Under the pieces are notes generated by a model, which had not been told where the DNA came from, searched no databases, and worked only from the letters and a program-made list of their open reading frames with translations. The translations under genes and the position numbers were made by a program. This document shows positions 54,767 to 63,282 of a DNA stretch of 64,000 bases, piece by piece; the stretch's first letter is position 1; each line of letters starts with the position of its first letter. Source of the stretch: Litorivita sp040371945 (GTDB taxonomy: Bacteria; Pseudomonadota; Alphaproteobacteria; Rhodobacterales; Rhodobacteraceae); NCBI RefSeq assembly GCF_040371945.1, contig NZ_BAABWS010000001.1:1302001-1366000 (forward strand), written 5' to 3'.

Positions 54767-56233
54767 ATGCCCGCTCAAACCGATCTCAAATCCTTGCTCA
54801 AAGACCCCAGCCTTCTGGTCGAAGCCGCCTATCTGGACGGCACATGGACCGCAGGCGAGCAGGGCACATTCGAGGTCACCAATCCCGCCCGCGGCGATGT
54901 GATCGCCAATGTCGCCGACCTGAGCCGCGCACAGATCGCCAAAGCCATCGAAGCCGCCGCAAAGGCGCAAAAAGACTGGGCCAAGTTGACCGGCAAGGAG
55001 CGCGCCGCCCTCTTGCGCAAATGGTTCGATCTGATGATGGAGAACCAAGACGATCTGGGCACCATCTTGACCGCCGAGCAAGGCAAACCCCTCGCGGAGG
55101 CCAAGGGCGAGATTGCCTATGGCGCCTCCTTCATCGAGTTTTTCGGCGAAGAGGCCAAACGCAATTACGGCGAAACCATCCCCGGTCACCAGCGCGACAA
55201 ACGCATCACGGTGATCAAGCAACCCATCGGCGTTGCCGCCTCGATCACCCCGTGGAATTTCCCCAATGCGATGATCACCCGCAAGGCTGGCCCCGCCTTG
55301 GCCGCCGGATGCGCCTTTGTCGCGCGCCCCGCCAAGGAAACCCCGCTTTCGGCGCTGGTGCTTGCGGTTCTGGCCGAGCGCGCGGGCATCCCCAAAGGCG
55401 TGTTCTCGGTGGTCACCTCCTCGCGCGCCTCCGAGGCGGGCAAGGAGTTTTGCGAGAACCCCTTGGTGCGCAAACTGACCTTTACCGGCTCGACCGAAGT
55501 GGGGCGCATCTTGCTGCGCCAAGCCGCCGATCAGGTGATGAAATGCTCGATGGAGCTGGGCGGCAACGCGCCCTTTATCGTCTTTGACGACGCCGATCTC
55601 GACGCCGCCGTCGAGGGCGCGATCATGTGCAAATTCCGCAACAACGGCCAGACCTGCGTATGCGCCAACCGCATCTATGTGCAAGCGGGCGTCTATGACG
55701 AATTCGCCAAACGCCTCAAGGCGGCGGTCGGCAAGATGAAGGTCGGCGACGGCATGGCTCAAGGCACGGATTTCGGCCCGCTGATCAACGCCGAGGCCGC
55801 CGATAAGGTCAAGGAACATATCGCCGACGCCACATCCAAAGGCGGCGAAGTGATCTTGGGCGGGGACCAGATGGAGGGCAATTTCTTTGCGCCCACCATC
55901 GTCACCGGCGCCACCCGCGAGATGGCCGTGGCCACCGAAGAGACCTTTGGCCCCTTCGCGCCCCTGTTCAAATTCGAAGACGAGGACGAGGTGATCGATT
56001 TGGCCAATGACACGATTTTCGGCCTCGCCTCCTATTTCTACGCCAAGGATCTGAGCCGCGTTTACAAGGTGGCCGAAGCCCTCGAATACGGGATCGTCGG
56101 GGTGAACACCGGCATTATCTCGACCGAGGTCGCGCCCTTTGGCGGGGTCAAACAATCCGGCCTTGGCCGCGAAGGCAGCCACCACGGGATGGAGGACTAT
56201 CTGGAGATGAAATACATCTGCATGTCGGTGTAA
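54767..56233 (+). CDS. gabD: succinate-semialdehyde dehydrogenase
   Basis: A 488-residue aldehyde dehydrogenase that oxidises succinate semialdehyde to succinate. Catalytic Cys297 in NNGQTCVCANR and Glu264 in ELGGNAPF are present, with the second cysteine (Cys299) two residues on as in GabD enzymes. TPWNFPNAMITRKAGPALAAGC and FTGSTEVG are the NAD(P)-binding segments. AGGAGG precedes the ATG. A GABA aminotransferase is not adjacent. Confidence 0.92.
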   Translation: MPAQTDLKSLLKDPSLLVEAAYLDGTWTAGEQGTFEVTNPARGDVIANVADLSRAQIAKAIEAAAKAQKDWAKLTGKERAALLRKWFDLMMENQDDLGTILTAEQGKPLAEAKGEIAYGASFIEFFGEEAKRNYGETIPGHQRDKRITVIKQPIGVAASITPWNFPNAMITRKAGPALAAGCAFVARPAKETPLSALVLAVLAERAGIPKGVFSVVTSSRASEAGKEFCENPLVRKLTFTGSTEVGRILLRQAADQVMKCSMELGGNAPFIVFDDADLDAAVEGAIMCKFRNNGQTCVCANRIYVQAGVYDEFAKRLKAAVGKMKVGDGMAQGTDFGPLINAEAADKVKEHIADATSKGGEVILGGDQMEGNFFAPTIVTGATREMAVATEETFGPFAPLFKFEDEDEVIDLANDTIFGLASYFYAKDLSRVYKVAEALEYGIVGVNTGIISTEVAPFGGVKQSGLGREGSHHGMEDYLEMKYICMSV

Positions 56234-56285
56234 GGCCCGCCGCAAGGCTTTGCCGATAGGGCATCAGCGCCCACATGGGACAAAC

Positions 56286-56323
56286 AAAAGCCCGCCCCGA
56301 CACGCCTGTCGGAGCGGGCTTTC
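56286..56323. terminator. bidirectional terminator gabD / hsp20
   Basis: AAAGCCCGC-x-CCGACA pairs with TGTCGG-x-GCGGGCTTT over a short loop between two convergent genes. Confidence 0.88.
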
Positions 56324-56363
56324 TCGCGGCTGGGGGACAACAGACCGCGAGATGGGGTCTGCG

Positions 56364-56831
56364 TCAGTTCACCGCTTGGCTGTCATAAACGCCATCATCG
56401 GCAGAGGCTGCGCGGGTGATCGCAATCTGCCGCGGCTTGAGCGCCTCGGGCACCTCGCGCACCAGATCGACATGCAACATACCGTCGGCATATTCCGCGC
56501 CCGTCACACGCACATGATCGGCCAACTGGAACCGGCGCTCAAAGGCGCGCGTGGCAATTCCGCGATGCAGATAGGTCTTTTCGTCGATCTCTTCGGCCTT
56601 ACGGGCCGTGACGATCAACGCATTCTCGCGCATTTCCACACCCAGATCGCTTTCGGCAAATCCGGCAACGGCAATCGAGATGCGCCAAGCGTCTTCGGCG
56701 GTCTTCTCGATGTTATAGGGCGGGTAGCTGGGCGAGGCGGTCTCGGTAGAAATCATCCGGTCCATCATATCGGCGATCTGATCAAAGCCGACAGACTTAC
56801 GATAGAGCGGAGCAAGGTCAAAATTTCGCAT
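56364..56831 (-). CDS. small heat-shock protein (Hsp20/IbpA type)
   Basis: A 155-residue ATP-independent chaperone. It starts MRNFDLAPLYRKSVGFD, has the class A YPPYNIEKT, the alpha-crystallin core RISIAVAGF...LIVTARK, the LHRGIATRAFERRFQLADHV segment and the loop GMLHVDLVREVPEA. GGAGG lies before the ATG at 56831. I could not find a clear heat-shock promoter or thermometer hairpin upstream by eye. Confidence 0.94.
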   Translation of the reverse strand: MRNFDLAPLYRKSVGFDQIADMMDRMISTETASPSYPPYNIEKTAEDAWRISIAVAGFAESDLGVEMRENALIVTARKAEEIDEKTYLHRGIATRAFERRFQLADHVRVTGAEYADGMLHVDLVREVPEALKPRQIAITRAASADDGVYDSQAVN

Positions 56832-56995
56832 GGGAATCCTCCATTGAGCGATACCAAAAGTGGGCGCGCCTTCCGTCGCGGACAGGCGCAGTCATAAGTC
56901 GCGGCAACCCTCATGAGGCGTTGCTGCAAAATCTATCTGGGGATGGGGTTTATCGGTTTCAAGAGGCGCGCGGCGCGCCCTTGAGGCGCGGTCTT

Positions 56996-57063
56996 GCTGT
57001 GCCGTCTTGCTCTGCTGTCTAGCTGTGCCGTCTTGCTCTGCTGTCTAGCTGTGCCGTCTTGCC
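56996..57063. repeat. 26-bp tandem repeat
   Basis: Two exact copies of a 26-bp unit starting GCTGTGCCGTCTTGCTCTGC (56996-57021 and 57022-57047) and a partial third. It lies 22 bp beyond the stop of the minus-strand protease gene. Confidence 0.9.
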
Positions 57064-57084
57064 CTACCGCCTTGCTGTGCGGCG

Positions 57085-57966
57085 CTACTCTTTGGCGCGC
57101 ACGAATTTCGCGCCGCCCGAACTGCCAAGCCGCCGCACGGGTGGTTTGCCCGCCCCCATCTTCGCGCCTGCCTTCACCCCGGCCTGCGCGCCGATGGTGA
57201 TGCGCTTGGCCCCTGCCGATGCGGTCAATCCGCCGCTGCGCGCGCCGCGCAATGCGTGTTTGAGCGAGGCGACAATCGCGGGCAATTCCATGCCAAAGGA
57301 AATCATCCCGCCATCCTTTTCGCGCCCCGCCGAGATCAGCGACAAAATCCGCGCCCGCCCGCTTTCGCGCACAAAAACCGGCGCGCCGGATGAGCCAAAG
57401 GTCACGTCGCAATCAAAGGCCATCAGCCCCGCCTCGCGCCGCAAAAGCCCGCAGTCCTTTTGCCGCGACAGCGCCTCGGAGCGCCCGCGCCCGTAGGAAA
57501 CCACGCTCACCCGTTGCCCCACCGCAAGGCCGGAGTGCAAATTGAACGGTTTGGCCGCCGTATCCGGCACCGGATACTCAAGCTTCAAAAGCGCCACGTC
57601 ATGGCGGGTGTTGCTCGGCCCCGTGCCCCCTGCGGGGCGGTAATCGGGGTCGGCCACGGCGCGGTCGATTTTCATGTCGATGATCGAGCGCCCGTCATGA
57701 TATCCGGCGCGAAATCGCATTTTTTGCGTCGGCCGCGCCGCACCCGTGCGCCGGTCATAAATACAATGCGCCGCCGTCAGAACCAGATCGGGCGCGATCA
57801 ACACGCCGGTGCAAAACCCGCCCGCGAAATCAAGCCGCCCGACGGCCTCCCATCCCAAAATATCGCTCGGATGGCCCAGCCGTTTGAGACCGGAATTCTC
57901 TGCCCCTGCAGGCAAGGCAAAAAGCGCCGCCGCCACAGCCGCGATGATGCGCCGCGCCGCGCTCAT
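57085..57966 (-). CDS. secreted trypsin-like serine protease
   Basis: A 293-residue S1-family protease. Signal peptide 1-22 (AAVAAALFALPAGA). Triad: His67 (TAAHC), Asp123 (RHDVALL) and Ser193 (GSSGAPVF). The substrate pocket motif differs from GDSGG in having Ser for Asp, as in other bacterial V8-like or trypsin-like paralogues. A Gly/Lys-rich tail of about 60 residues ends in GGAKFVRAKE. Its start overlaps the stop of the upstream paralogue by four bases. Confidence 0.9.
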   Translation of the reverse strand: MSAARRIIAAVAAALFALPAGAENSGLKRLGHPSDILGWEAVGRLDFAGGFCTGVLIAPDLVLTAAHCIYDRRTGAARPTQKMRFRAGYHDGRSIIDMKIDRAVADPDYRPAGGTGPSNTRHDVALLKLEYPVPDTAAKPFNLHSGLAVGQRVSVVSYGRGRSEALSRQKDCGLLRREAGLMAFDCDVTFGSSGAPVFVRESGRARILSLISAGREKDGGMISFGMELPAIVASLKHALRGARSGGLTASAGAKRITIGAQAGVKAGAKMGAGKPPVRRLGSSGGAKFVRAKE

Positions 57967-58775
57967 GGTTTGACGAATTTGGCACCATTGGCGCGCCGCG
58001 CCGTGCCAACCAATACATGCCCCGCCGCATTGATCCCCAGCCCCTTGCCCGAGGCCAGTTCGGCGCGCAAAATCTCCAAAGGCACCTCAAGCTGCGTGCC
58101 AAGCGCCACCTGCTGGCCCTCCACCGTGGCCTTGGCCGAGACCACGGACACGATGCGCGCAACGCCGCCCTCGAAGGAGAAAATCGGCGCGCCGGAGCTG
58201 CCGAAATCCACATCGCAAGACATCACCAACGCGCCTTGCTGGCGCGCCATGACGTGGCAAATCTCTTGCAGCGAAGGCGCATCCGAGCGCCCGCGCGCAT
58301 AGGAGACCACGCCGATTTTCGCGCCCTTGCGCGGGCGGATGTCCGTCTCGAAGGGGCGCACTGTCGTGTTGCGAATGGGGTGGTGCAACTCCAGCAAAGC
58401 CACGTCATTGCGCACCCGTTCGGCGCCGACCTCGCCGTCATAGACATATTCGGGATGCACAACCGCGCGTTTGATCCAGCGATAGGCCGAAGCGCGCCCG
58501 TTGCGCCATCCGGCCAGAAACTCGATTTTCTCGTGGTCGATCCGCGCCTTGCTGTCCTTGTCAAACAGGCAATGCGCCGCCGTCAGCACCAGATCGGGCG
58601 CGATCAAAGCGCCGGTGCAAAATCCGCGCCCGTCCACGTCCAAACGGCCCACGGCCTCCCATCCACGGCTGTCGTCGATGGTGTCGAGACGGCGCAATTG
58701 CGCATCCTGCGCCGCCAATGCCAGCGGTGCAAACGCCAAGAAAGCACATGTAATCAATCGGATAGCGCTCAGCAT
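57963..58775 (-). CDS. secreted trypsin-like serine protease (paralogue)
   Basis: A 270-residue S1-family protease with signal peptide 1-21. Triad: His68 (TAAHC), Asp124 (RNDVALL) and Ser194 (GSSGAPIF). It shares with the downstream gene the GWEAVGRLD and FCTGxLIAPDLVLTAAHC segments, so the two arose by duplication. Its C-terminus ends NGAKFVKP, like the GAKFV tail of the other. Eighty-odd residues of the paralogue's tail are missing. Confidence 0.9.
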   Translation of the reverse strand: MLSAIRLITCAFLAFAPLALAAQDAQLRRLDTIDDSRGWEAVGRLDVDGRGFCTGALIAPDLVLTAAHCLFDKDSKARIDHEKIEFLAGWRNGRASAYRWIKRAVVHPEYVYDGEVGAERVRNDVALLELHHPIRNTTVRPFETDIRPRKGAKIGVVSYARGRSDAPSLQEICHVMARQQGALVMSCDVDFGSSGAPIFSFEGGVARIVSVVSAKATVEGQQVALGTQLEVPLEILRAELASGKGLGINAAGHVLVGTARRANGAKFVKP

Positions 58776-58783
58776 CCCAATCC

Positions 58784-58806
58784 CTCAAGGTTTTGTTAGC
58801 CTTGAG
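58784..58806 (-). promoter_or_regulatory. 7-bp inverted repeat upstream of the proteases
   Basis: CTCAAGG (58784-58790) and CCTTGAG (58800-58806) flank a nine-base spacer just before the start of the protease pair and after glcF. Operator or weak hairpin; not a clear terminator. Confidence 0.35.
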
Positions 58807-58837
58807 TAACCCGCGCTTGCGGCGAAAATAGGGCAGA

Positions 58838-60160
58838 TCAGCGCAAAATCGGAACCGGCTGCGCGCGGGCGGTCTCGGTGCGCATCGCGGGCGGTTTCGG
58901 CCCGCCCGTGGCCCAATCGAGCAACTCGACCGTATGCACCACCGGCACGCCCGCCCCCGCGCCCAATTGCATCATGCAGCCGATGTTGCCCGCCGCAATC
59001 ACCTGCGGCTTGAGCGCCTGCAAACTGGCGAGTTTGCGCGCCTTAAGCTGGCCGGAAATCTCCGGCTGCATCAAATTATAGGTCCCCGCCGAGCCGCAGC
59101 ACAGATGGCTGTCCGCAGGCTCCAGAACCGTGAACCCCGCCCGCGCCAAAAGCGTTTTGGGATGGGTCTTGATTTGCTGCCCGTGCTGCAAGGAGCACGC
59201 CGCGTGATAGGCCACAGACAAGGGCGCGGCCCCGCCTTGGGGCAGGTCCAGATCCATCAATACCTCGCTGATATCCTTGGCCAAAGCGCTGATTTTATGC
59301 GCTTTATCGGCAATGTCGGAATTGCGGAACATATGGCCGTAATCCTTCACGGTCGTCCCGCAGCCCGAGGTATTGATCACGATGGCGTCCAATCCGCCCG
59401 CCTCCATCTCGGCGCTCCATGCCTCGATATTGGCACGGGCGGCGGAGTGGCTTTCGCGCTCCTTGCCCATGTGATGGGTGAGCGCGCCGCAGCATCCCGC
59501 GCCTTTGGCCACCACCACCTCGCAGCCGAGCCGCGTCAAAAGCCGGATCGTCGCATCGTTGATATCGGTGTTGAGCGCCTTTTGCGCACAGCCCGTCATC
59601 AAGGCCACCCGCATCTTGCGCGGGGCCTGCGGCGCGAAGCTTTGCGGATCGTCATTGCGGCTGACGGGCGGGATATATTTGGGCGCCATGGCCAGCATCG
59701 CCTTGAGCCGCGCATCGGGCATCGCCCAAGCGAAGGGCCGCGCGATTTTCCCGCCCAGCAAAGCCAGACGGAACCGCGTCGGATAGGGCAGAATGCGCGC
59801 CAGAACCCACCGCAGCGCGCGATCGGTGAGCGGGCGTTTGTAGCGCTCCTCGATATAGGCGCGCGCATGATCGACCAGATGCATATAATGCACCCCCGAC
59901 GGGCAGGTCGTCATACAGGCCAGACAGCTTAGGCAGCGGTCGATATGCCCCACGGTTTTGGCATCGGGCACCCGCTCGTTTTCCAGCATATCCTTGATCA
60001 GATAGATGCGCCCGCGCGGGCTGTCGAGTTCGTCGCCCAGCACCTGATAGGTGGGGCAGGTCGCGGTGCAGAAGCCGCAATGCACGCAGGCGCGCAAAAT
60101 CTCGTTGGCGCGGGCGGTGGCGGGGTTTTCAAGCTGCCGAGCGGTAAATTCTGTGCGCAT
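58838..60160 (-). CDS. glcF: glycolate oxidase iron-sulfur subunit
   Basis: A 440-residue subunit. Two 4Fe-4S ferredoxin motifs are at Cys25/28/31/35 (CVHCGFCTATCP) and Cys76/79/82/86 (CLSCLACMTTCP). Two CCG domains follow (GAGCCGALTHHMG near 235 and DSHLCCGSAGTYNLMQ near 365). It passes electrons from GlcDE to the quinone pool. The ATG at 60160 gives MRTEFTARQLEN; longer upstream frames have no start signal. It ends the glcDEF operon. Confidence 0.95.
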   Translation of the reverse strand: MRTEFTARQLENPATARANEILRACVHCGFCTATCPTYQVLGDELDSPRGRIYLIKDMLENERVPDAKTVGHIDRCLSCLACMTTCPSGVHYMHLVDHARAYIEERYKRPLTDRALRWVLARILPYPTRFRLALLGGKIARPFAWAMPDARLKAMLAMAPKYIPPVSRNDDPQSFAPQAPRKMRVALMTGCAQKALNTDINDATIRLLTRLGCEVVVAKGAGCCGALTHHMGKERESHSAARANIEAWSAEMEAGGLDAIVINTSGCGTTVKDYGHMFRNSDIADKAHKISALAKDISEVLMDLDLPQGGAAPLSVAYHAACSLQHGQQIKTHPKTLLARAGFTVLEPADSHLCCGSAGTYNLMQPEISGQLKARKLASLQALKPQVIAAGNIGCMMQLGAGAGVPVVHTVELLDWATGGPKPPAMRTETARAQPVPILR

Positions 60161-60162
60161 AT

Positions 60163-60501
60163 CTAGAGGGCCACCATTGTTGCAAAGTAAAAACCGAACC
60201 ACGGCAATGTTGTCGCCATGGCGCCAAGCGCGTTGAGCACCCGCGCCATATGCGGCAAGCGGCGGCGCAGGGCCTGCACCACCATCGTCACCGCCGCGAT
60301 CCATGCCAGCCACAGCATGACCAGAGCGGCGATCTGCGCGCCTTGGCCCGCGGCGCATTCGAACAGGACCAAAGCCGAAATCGTCAACCCCGCCGCCATC
60401 AGCCCCAAAGACCAGACCGCCACCCGTCCGCGCGATTGCCGCGCCAGAACGAAGAACGCCGCCGGTCCGGCGATAAAGGCGATGACGAAGGACAAGAGCA
60501 T
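60163..60501 (-). CDS. four-helix membrane protein inside the glc operon
   Basis: A 112-residue protein with helices at about 2-20, 30-50, 57-78 and 90-110. Its ATG overlaps the glcE stop by one base (TAATG) and it ends 2 bp before glcF, so it is part of the operon. It could anchor the complex to the membrane or handle a transported acid; neither is shown. No family recognised. Confidence 0.75.
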   Translation of the reverse strand: MLLSFVIAFIAGPAAFFVLARQSRGRVAVWSLGLMAAGLTISALVLFECAAGQGAQIAALVMLWLAWIAAVTMVVQALRRRLPHMARVLNALGAMATTLPWFGFYFATMVAL

Positions 60502-61631
60502 TATCCCATCAGCCCCGCATTCAACAGGCCGCGCGGGTCGAATTTGCGCCGCAAGGCCGCGCTGATCCGTGCCACGCCTGCCGCCTCGGGCTGGAACCTC
60601 GGACCCTCCAGCGGTGCATCGCTATGGATCAAGGTCACATGCCCGCGCATCTGCGCGCCAAGCTCTTGCAAAGCGCGGTGCAGCGCCACGCCCTCTTGCG
60701 CGCCCGCCGATGCGCCGATCCACAACCGCCCGCCGCTCCAATCCATCATCACCCGCGCCTCGGCTCCGCCGCCAAGCGCGCGCAATCGCGCTAAAAACGC
60801 GGGTGCATCGCTGGGCCGTAGTGCCGCGCGCCATATCTGCTGCGCCGCGCCGAGCGCCGACAGATCACGCAAACCGGACCAGATCGCCCCCTCGCAGGGC
60901 GCCGCATCGCCGAAGGGTGCCAGCGCCTCGCGCAGGGCGCGCGCGCGGTAGGCGACCGACCCCTCGAACCCTTCGAGACGCAGGACCGTTTGCCCGCCGC
61001 CCGCCTCCAGATGCGCCGCGCCGCTCACGTCATAGGGCGTGCCCATGGCCGCCGACATCGCCGCCACGGCGCGGGCCGGATCAAGGCCAGCGATCCGCAA
61101 TGTGGCGCTGGCTTGGGGGCGCGGCAGGGTTTTGAAGCTGACCTCGCTGAGCACGCCCAAAGTGCCATGCGCCCCCGCCATCAGTTTGACCAGATCATAG
61201 CCGGTGACATTTTTCATCACCCGCCCGCCGTTTTTGACGATCTCGCCCGACCCGTCCACAAACCGCACGCCAAGCAGAAAATCGCGCGCCGCCCCGACCT
61301 GCACGCGGCGCGGGCCTGACGCATTGGTCGCAAAGACCCCGCCGATGGTCGAGGTGCCCTGCGCCCCCGTCATGCGGGCCAGATCATAGGGTTCAAAGGC
61401 GAGCATCTGCCCCTCGGCCTCCAAGGCCGCCTCGATCTCGGCCAAGGGCGTGCCTGCGCCCGCGACCATGGTCAAAGCGCCCGGATCATAGAGGCTGATC
61501 CCGCGCAGCGCCGCCGTGCTCAGCCCCTCGCCCGCCACGTGAAGTCCGCGCGTGCCGCCGCCTTGCACGCTCAAAGGCGCGCGCGCATCACGGATCGCCT
61601 CGGCCAATTGGCCCTCGGTTTGGGGCCGCAT
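60501..61631 (-). CDS. glcE: glycolate oxidase FAD-binding subunit GlcE
   Basis: A 376-residue FAD-binding PCMH-domain protein. GGGTRG near residue 25-30 and MTGAQGTSTIGGVFATNASG near 85-105 contact the flavin, and NGGRVMKNVTGYDLVKLMAGAHGTLGV is the family signature. It starts MRPQTEGQLAEAI at 61631, overlapping the glcD stop; an ATG at 61634 is the alternative. It pairs with GlcD. Confidence 0.94.
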   Translation of the reverse strand: MRPQTEGQLAEAIRDARAPLSVQGGGTRGLHVAGEGLSTAALRGISLYDPGALTMVAGAGTPLAEIEAALEAEGQMLAFEPYDLARMTGAQGTSTIGGVFATNASGPRRVQVGAARDFLLGVRFVDGSGEIVKNGGRVMKNVTGYDLVKLMAGAHGTLGVLSEVSFKTLPRPQASATLRIAGLDPARAVAAMSAAMGTPYDVSGAAHLEAGGGQTVLRLEGFEGSVAYRARALREALAPFGDAAPCEGAIWSGLRDLSALGAAQQIWRAALRPSDAPAFLARLRALGGGAEARVMMDWSGGRLWIGASAGAQEGVALHRALQELGAQMRGHVTLIHSDAPLEGPRFQPEAAGVARISAALRRKFDPRGLLNAGLMG

Positions 61632-63064
61632 CATGCGCCGCGCCTCGCGTCCGAATGGGCCAGAGGAAACACCTTGGCCGCGTTCAAAAGCCATTTGGGA
61701 TCAAACACATCCTTGATCCGCATCTGCGCCTCCAGATCCGCGTCACTATATTGATGCGCCATCAGATCGCGCTTTTCGACGCCCACCCCATGCTCGCCCG
61801 TCAGGCATCCGCCGACCTCGACGCATAGCTTGAGGATATCGGCCCCCATCGCCTCGCATTTCTCCAAATCGCCGTCCTTATTGGCATCGAACAGGATCAG
61901 CGGGTGCATATTGCCGTCGCCCGCGTGAAACACATTGCCGACGCCCAGCCCGTATTGCGCCGACAGCTCGCCAATGCGGCGCAAAACATAGGGCAATTCC
62001 GACACGGGGATCGTCCCGTCCAGACACATGTAATCGTTGATCTGCCCCATGGCGCCAAAGGCCGATTTACGGCCCAGCCAGATGCGCGCGCTTTCTTCGG
62101 CCGATTTGCTTTGGCGCAATTCGACGGGGTTGTGGCGCTCGGCAATCTCGATGATCCGCGCCAGTTGCGCGTCGATCTCGGCCTGCGAGCCTTCGACCTC
62201 GATGATGAGCAGCGCCTCGCAATCGGGGTATCCGGCCTTGGCAAAGGCTTCGGTGGCGCGGATGCAGGGGCGGTCCATAAATTCGATCGCCACGGGCAAA
62301 ACCCCCGCCTTGATGATATCCGACACGCAGGCCCCCGCGACCTCATTGCTGTCGTAGCCGATGAGAACGGGCCGCGCGCCTTCGGGCTTGGGCAGGATGC
62401 GCAATGTCGCTTCGGTCACAACGCCAAGCTGCCCTTCGGAGCCGCAGATCACCCCGAGCAAATCCAATCCCCCCGCATCGAGGTAGCCGCCGCCGATCTC
62501 GAGGATCTCGCCCTCCATGGTCACCATGGTGACGCCCATCAGATTGTTCGTCGTCACCCCGTATTTGAGGCAATGCGCCCCGCCCGAATTCATCGCGATA
62601 TTGCCCGCGATGGCACAGGCAAGCTGGCTCGACGGGTCGGGCGCATAGAAAAAACCGTCCTGTTCGACCGCGCCTGTGACGCTGAGGTTGGTGCGCCCCG
62701 TCTGCACGCGGATCAACCGGTTGGCGTAATCGGTCTCCAGCACAGCGTTCATCCGCGCCACGCCCAAGATCACGCTATCGGCCGTGGGCAGCGCCCCGCC
62801 CGCAAGCGAGGTGCCCGCGCCGCGCGGCACCACAGGCACGCCCATCTCGTGGCAGATTTTGAGCGCCGCCGCGACCTCGCCCGTGGTGCTGGGCAAAATG
62901 GCCGCCAAGGGCGCGCATTTATAGGCGGTGAGCGCATCGCATTCATAGGCGCGCGTTTCCATCGGATCGTCGATCACCGCGCCGGACGCCATGACCGCCC
63001 TGAGCCGCGCGACCAGTTCGGATTTTCTTGCCAATACGGCAGCATCGGGCACAGGCATCTGCAT
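61631..63064 (-). CDS. glcD: glycolate oxidase subunit GlcD
   Basis: A 477-residue FAD-linked oxidase that converts glycolate to glyoxylate. The PCMH domain has PRGAGTSLAGGALP near 80 and PDPSSQLACAIAGN near 150, and the C-terminal domain has HAGDGNMHPLILFD and EHGVGVEKRDLM. AAGGAG stands before the ATG at 63064; longer frames upstream are not supported. It is first in the order glcD-glcE-membrane protein-glcF, and the upstream region has a palindromic operator candidate. Confidence 0.96.
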   Translation of the reverse strand: MQMPVPDAAVLARKSELVARLRAVMASGAVIDDPMETRAYECDALTAYKCAPLAAILPSTTGEVAAALKICHEMGVPVVPRGAGTSLAGGALPTADSVILGVARMNAVLETDYANRLIRVQTGRTNLSVTGAVEQDGFFYAPDPSSQLACAIAGNIAMNSGGAHCLKYGVTTNNLMGVTMVTMEGEILEIGGGYLDAGGLDLLGVICGSEGQLGVVTEATLRILPKPEGARPVLIGYDSNEVAGACVSDIIKAGVLPVAIEFMDRPCIRATEAFAKAGYPDCEALLIIEVEGSQAEIDAQLARIIEIAERHNPVELRQSKSAEESARIWLGRKSAFGAMGQINDYMCLDGTIPVSELPYVLRRIGELSAQYGLGVGNVFHAGDGNMHPLILFDANKDGDLEKCEAMGADILKLCVEVGGCLTGEHGVGVEKRDLMAHQYSDADLEAQMRIKDVFDPKWLLNAAKVFPLAHSDARRGA

Positions 63065-63215
63065 CGGATATCTCCTTGTCGGCCGCGCGCAGGGGGCACA
63101 GGACGGGGGGGCAAATGGCGGGTGCAGGGCGCAGGCGGCCCCACTGGGTCGGATCATGCCCGAAAACAGGGGCAAAGCCACAGCAATCGAACAAGGGTCG
63201 CAGGACGGCGGCGCT

Positions 63216-63238
63216 ATTGGTAAAGTCTTATTACCAAT
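63216..63238. promoter_or_regulatory. palindromic operator between glcD and the DUF599 gene
   Basis: ATTGGTAA (63216-63223) and TTACCAAT (63231-63238) are perfect inverted arms with a 7-bp centre. The TTGGT...ACCAA pattern resembles sites of FadR-type GntR regulators such as GlcC, PdhR and LldR. It lies between divergent genes, 152 bp from glcD. Confidence 0.55.
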
Positions 63239-63282
63239 TTTGCCGCATGACAAGACCCCGCACCGCGCGCTATGACAGGCCA

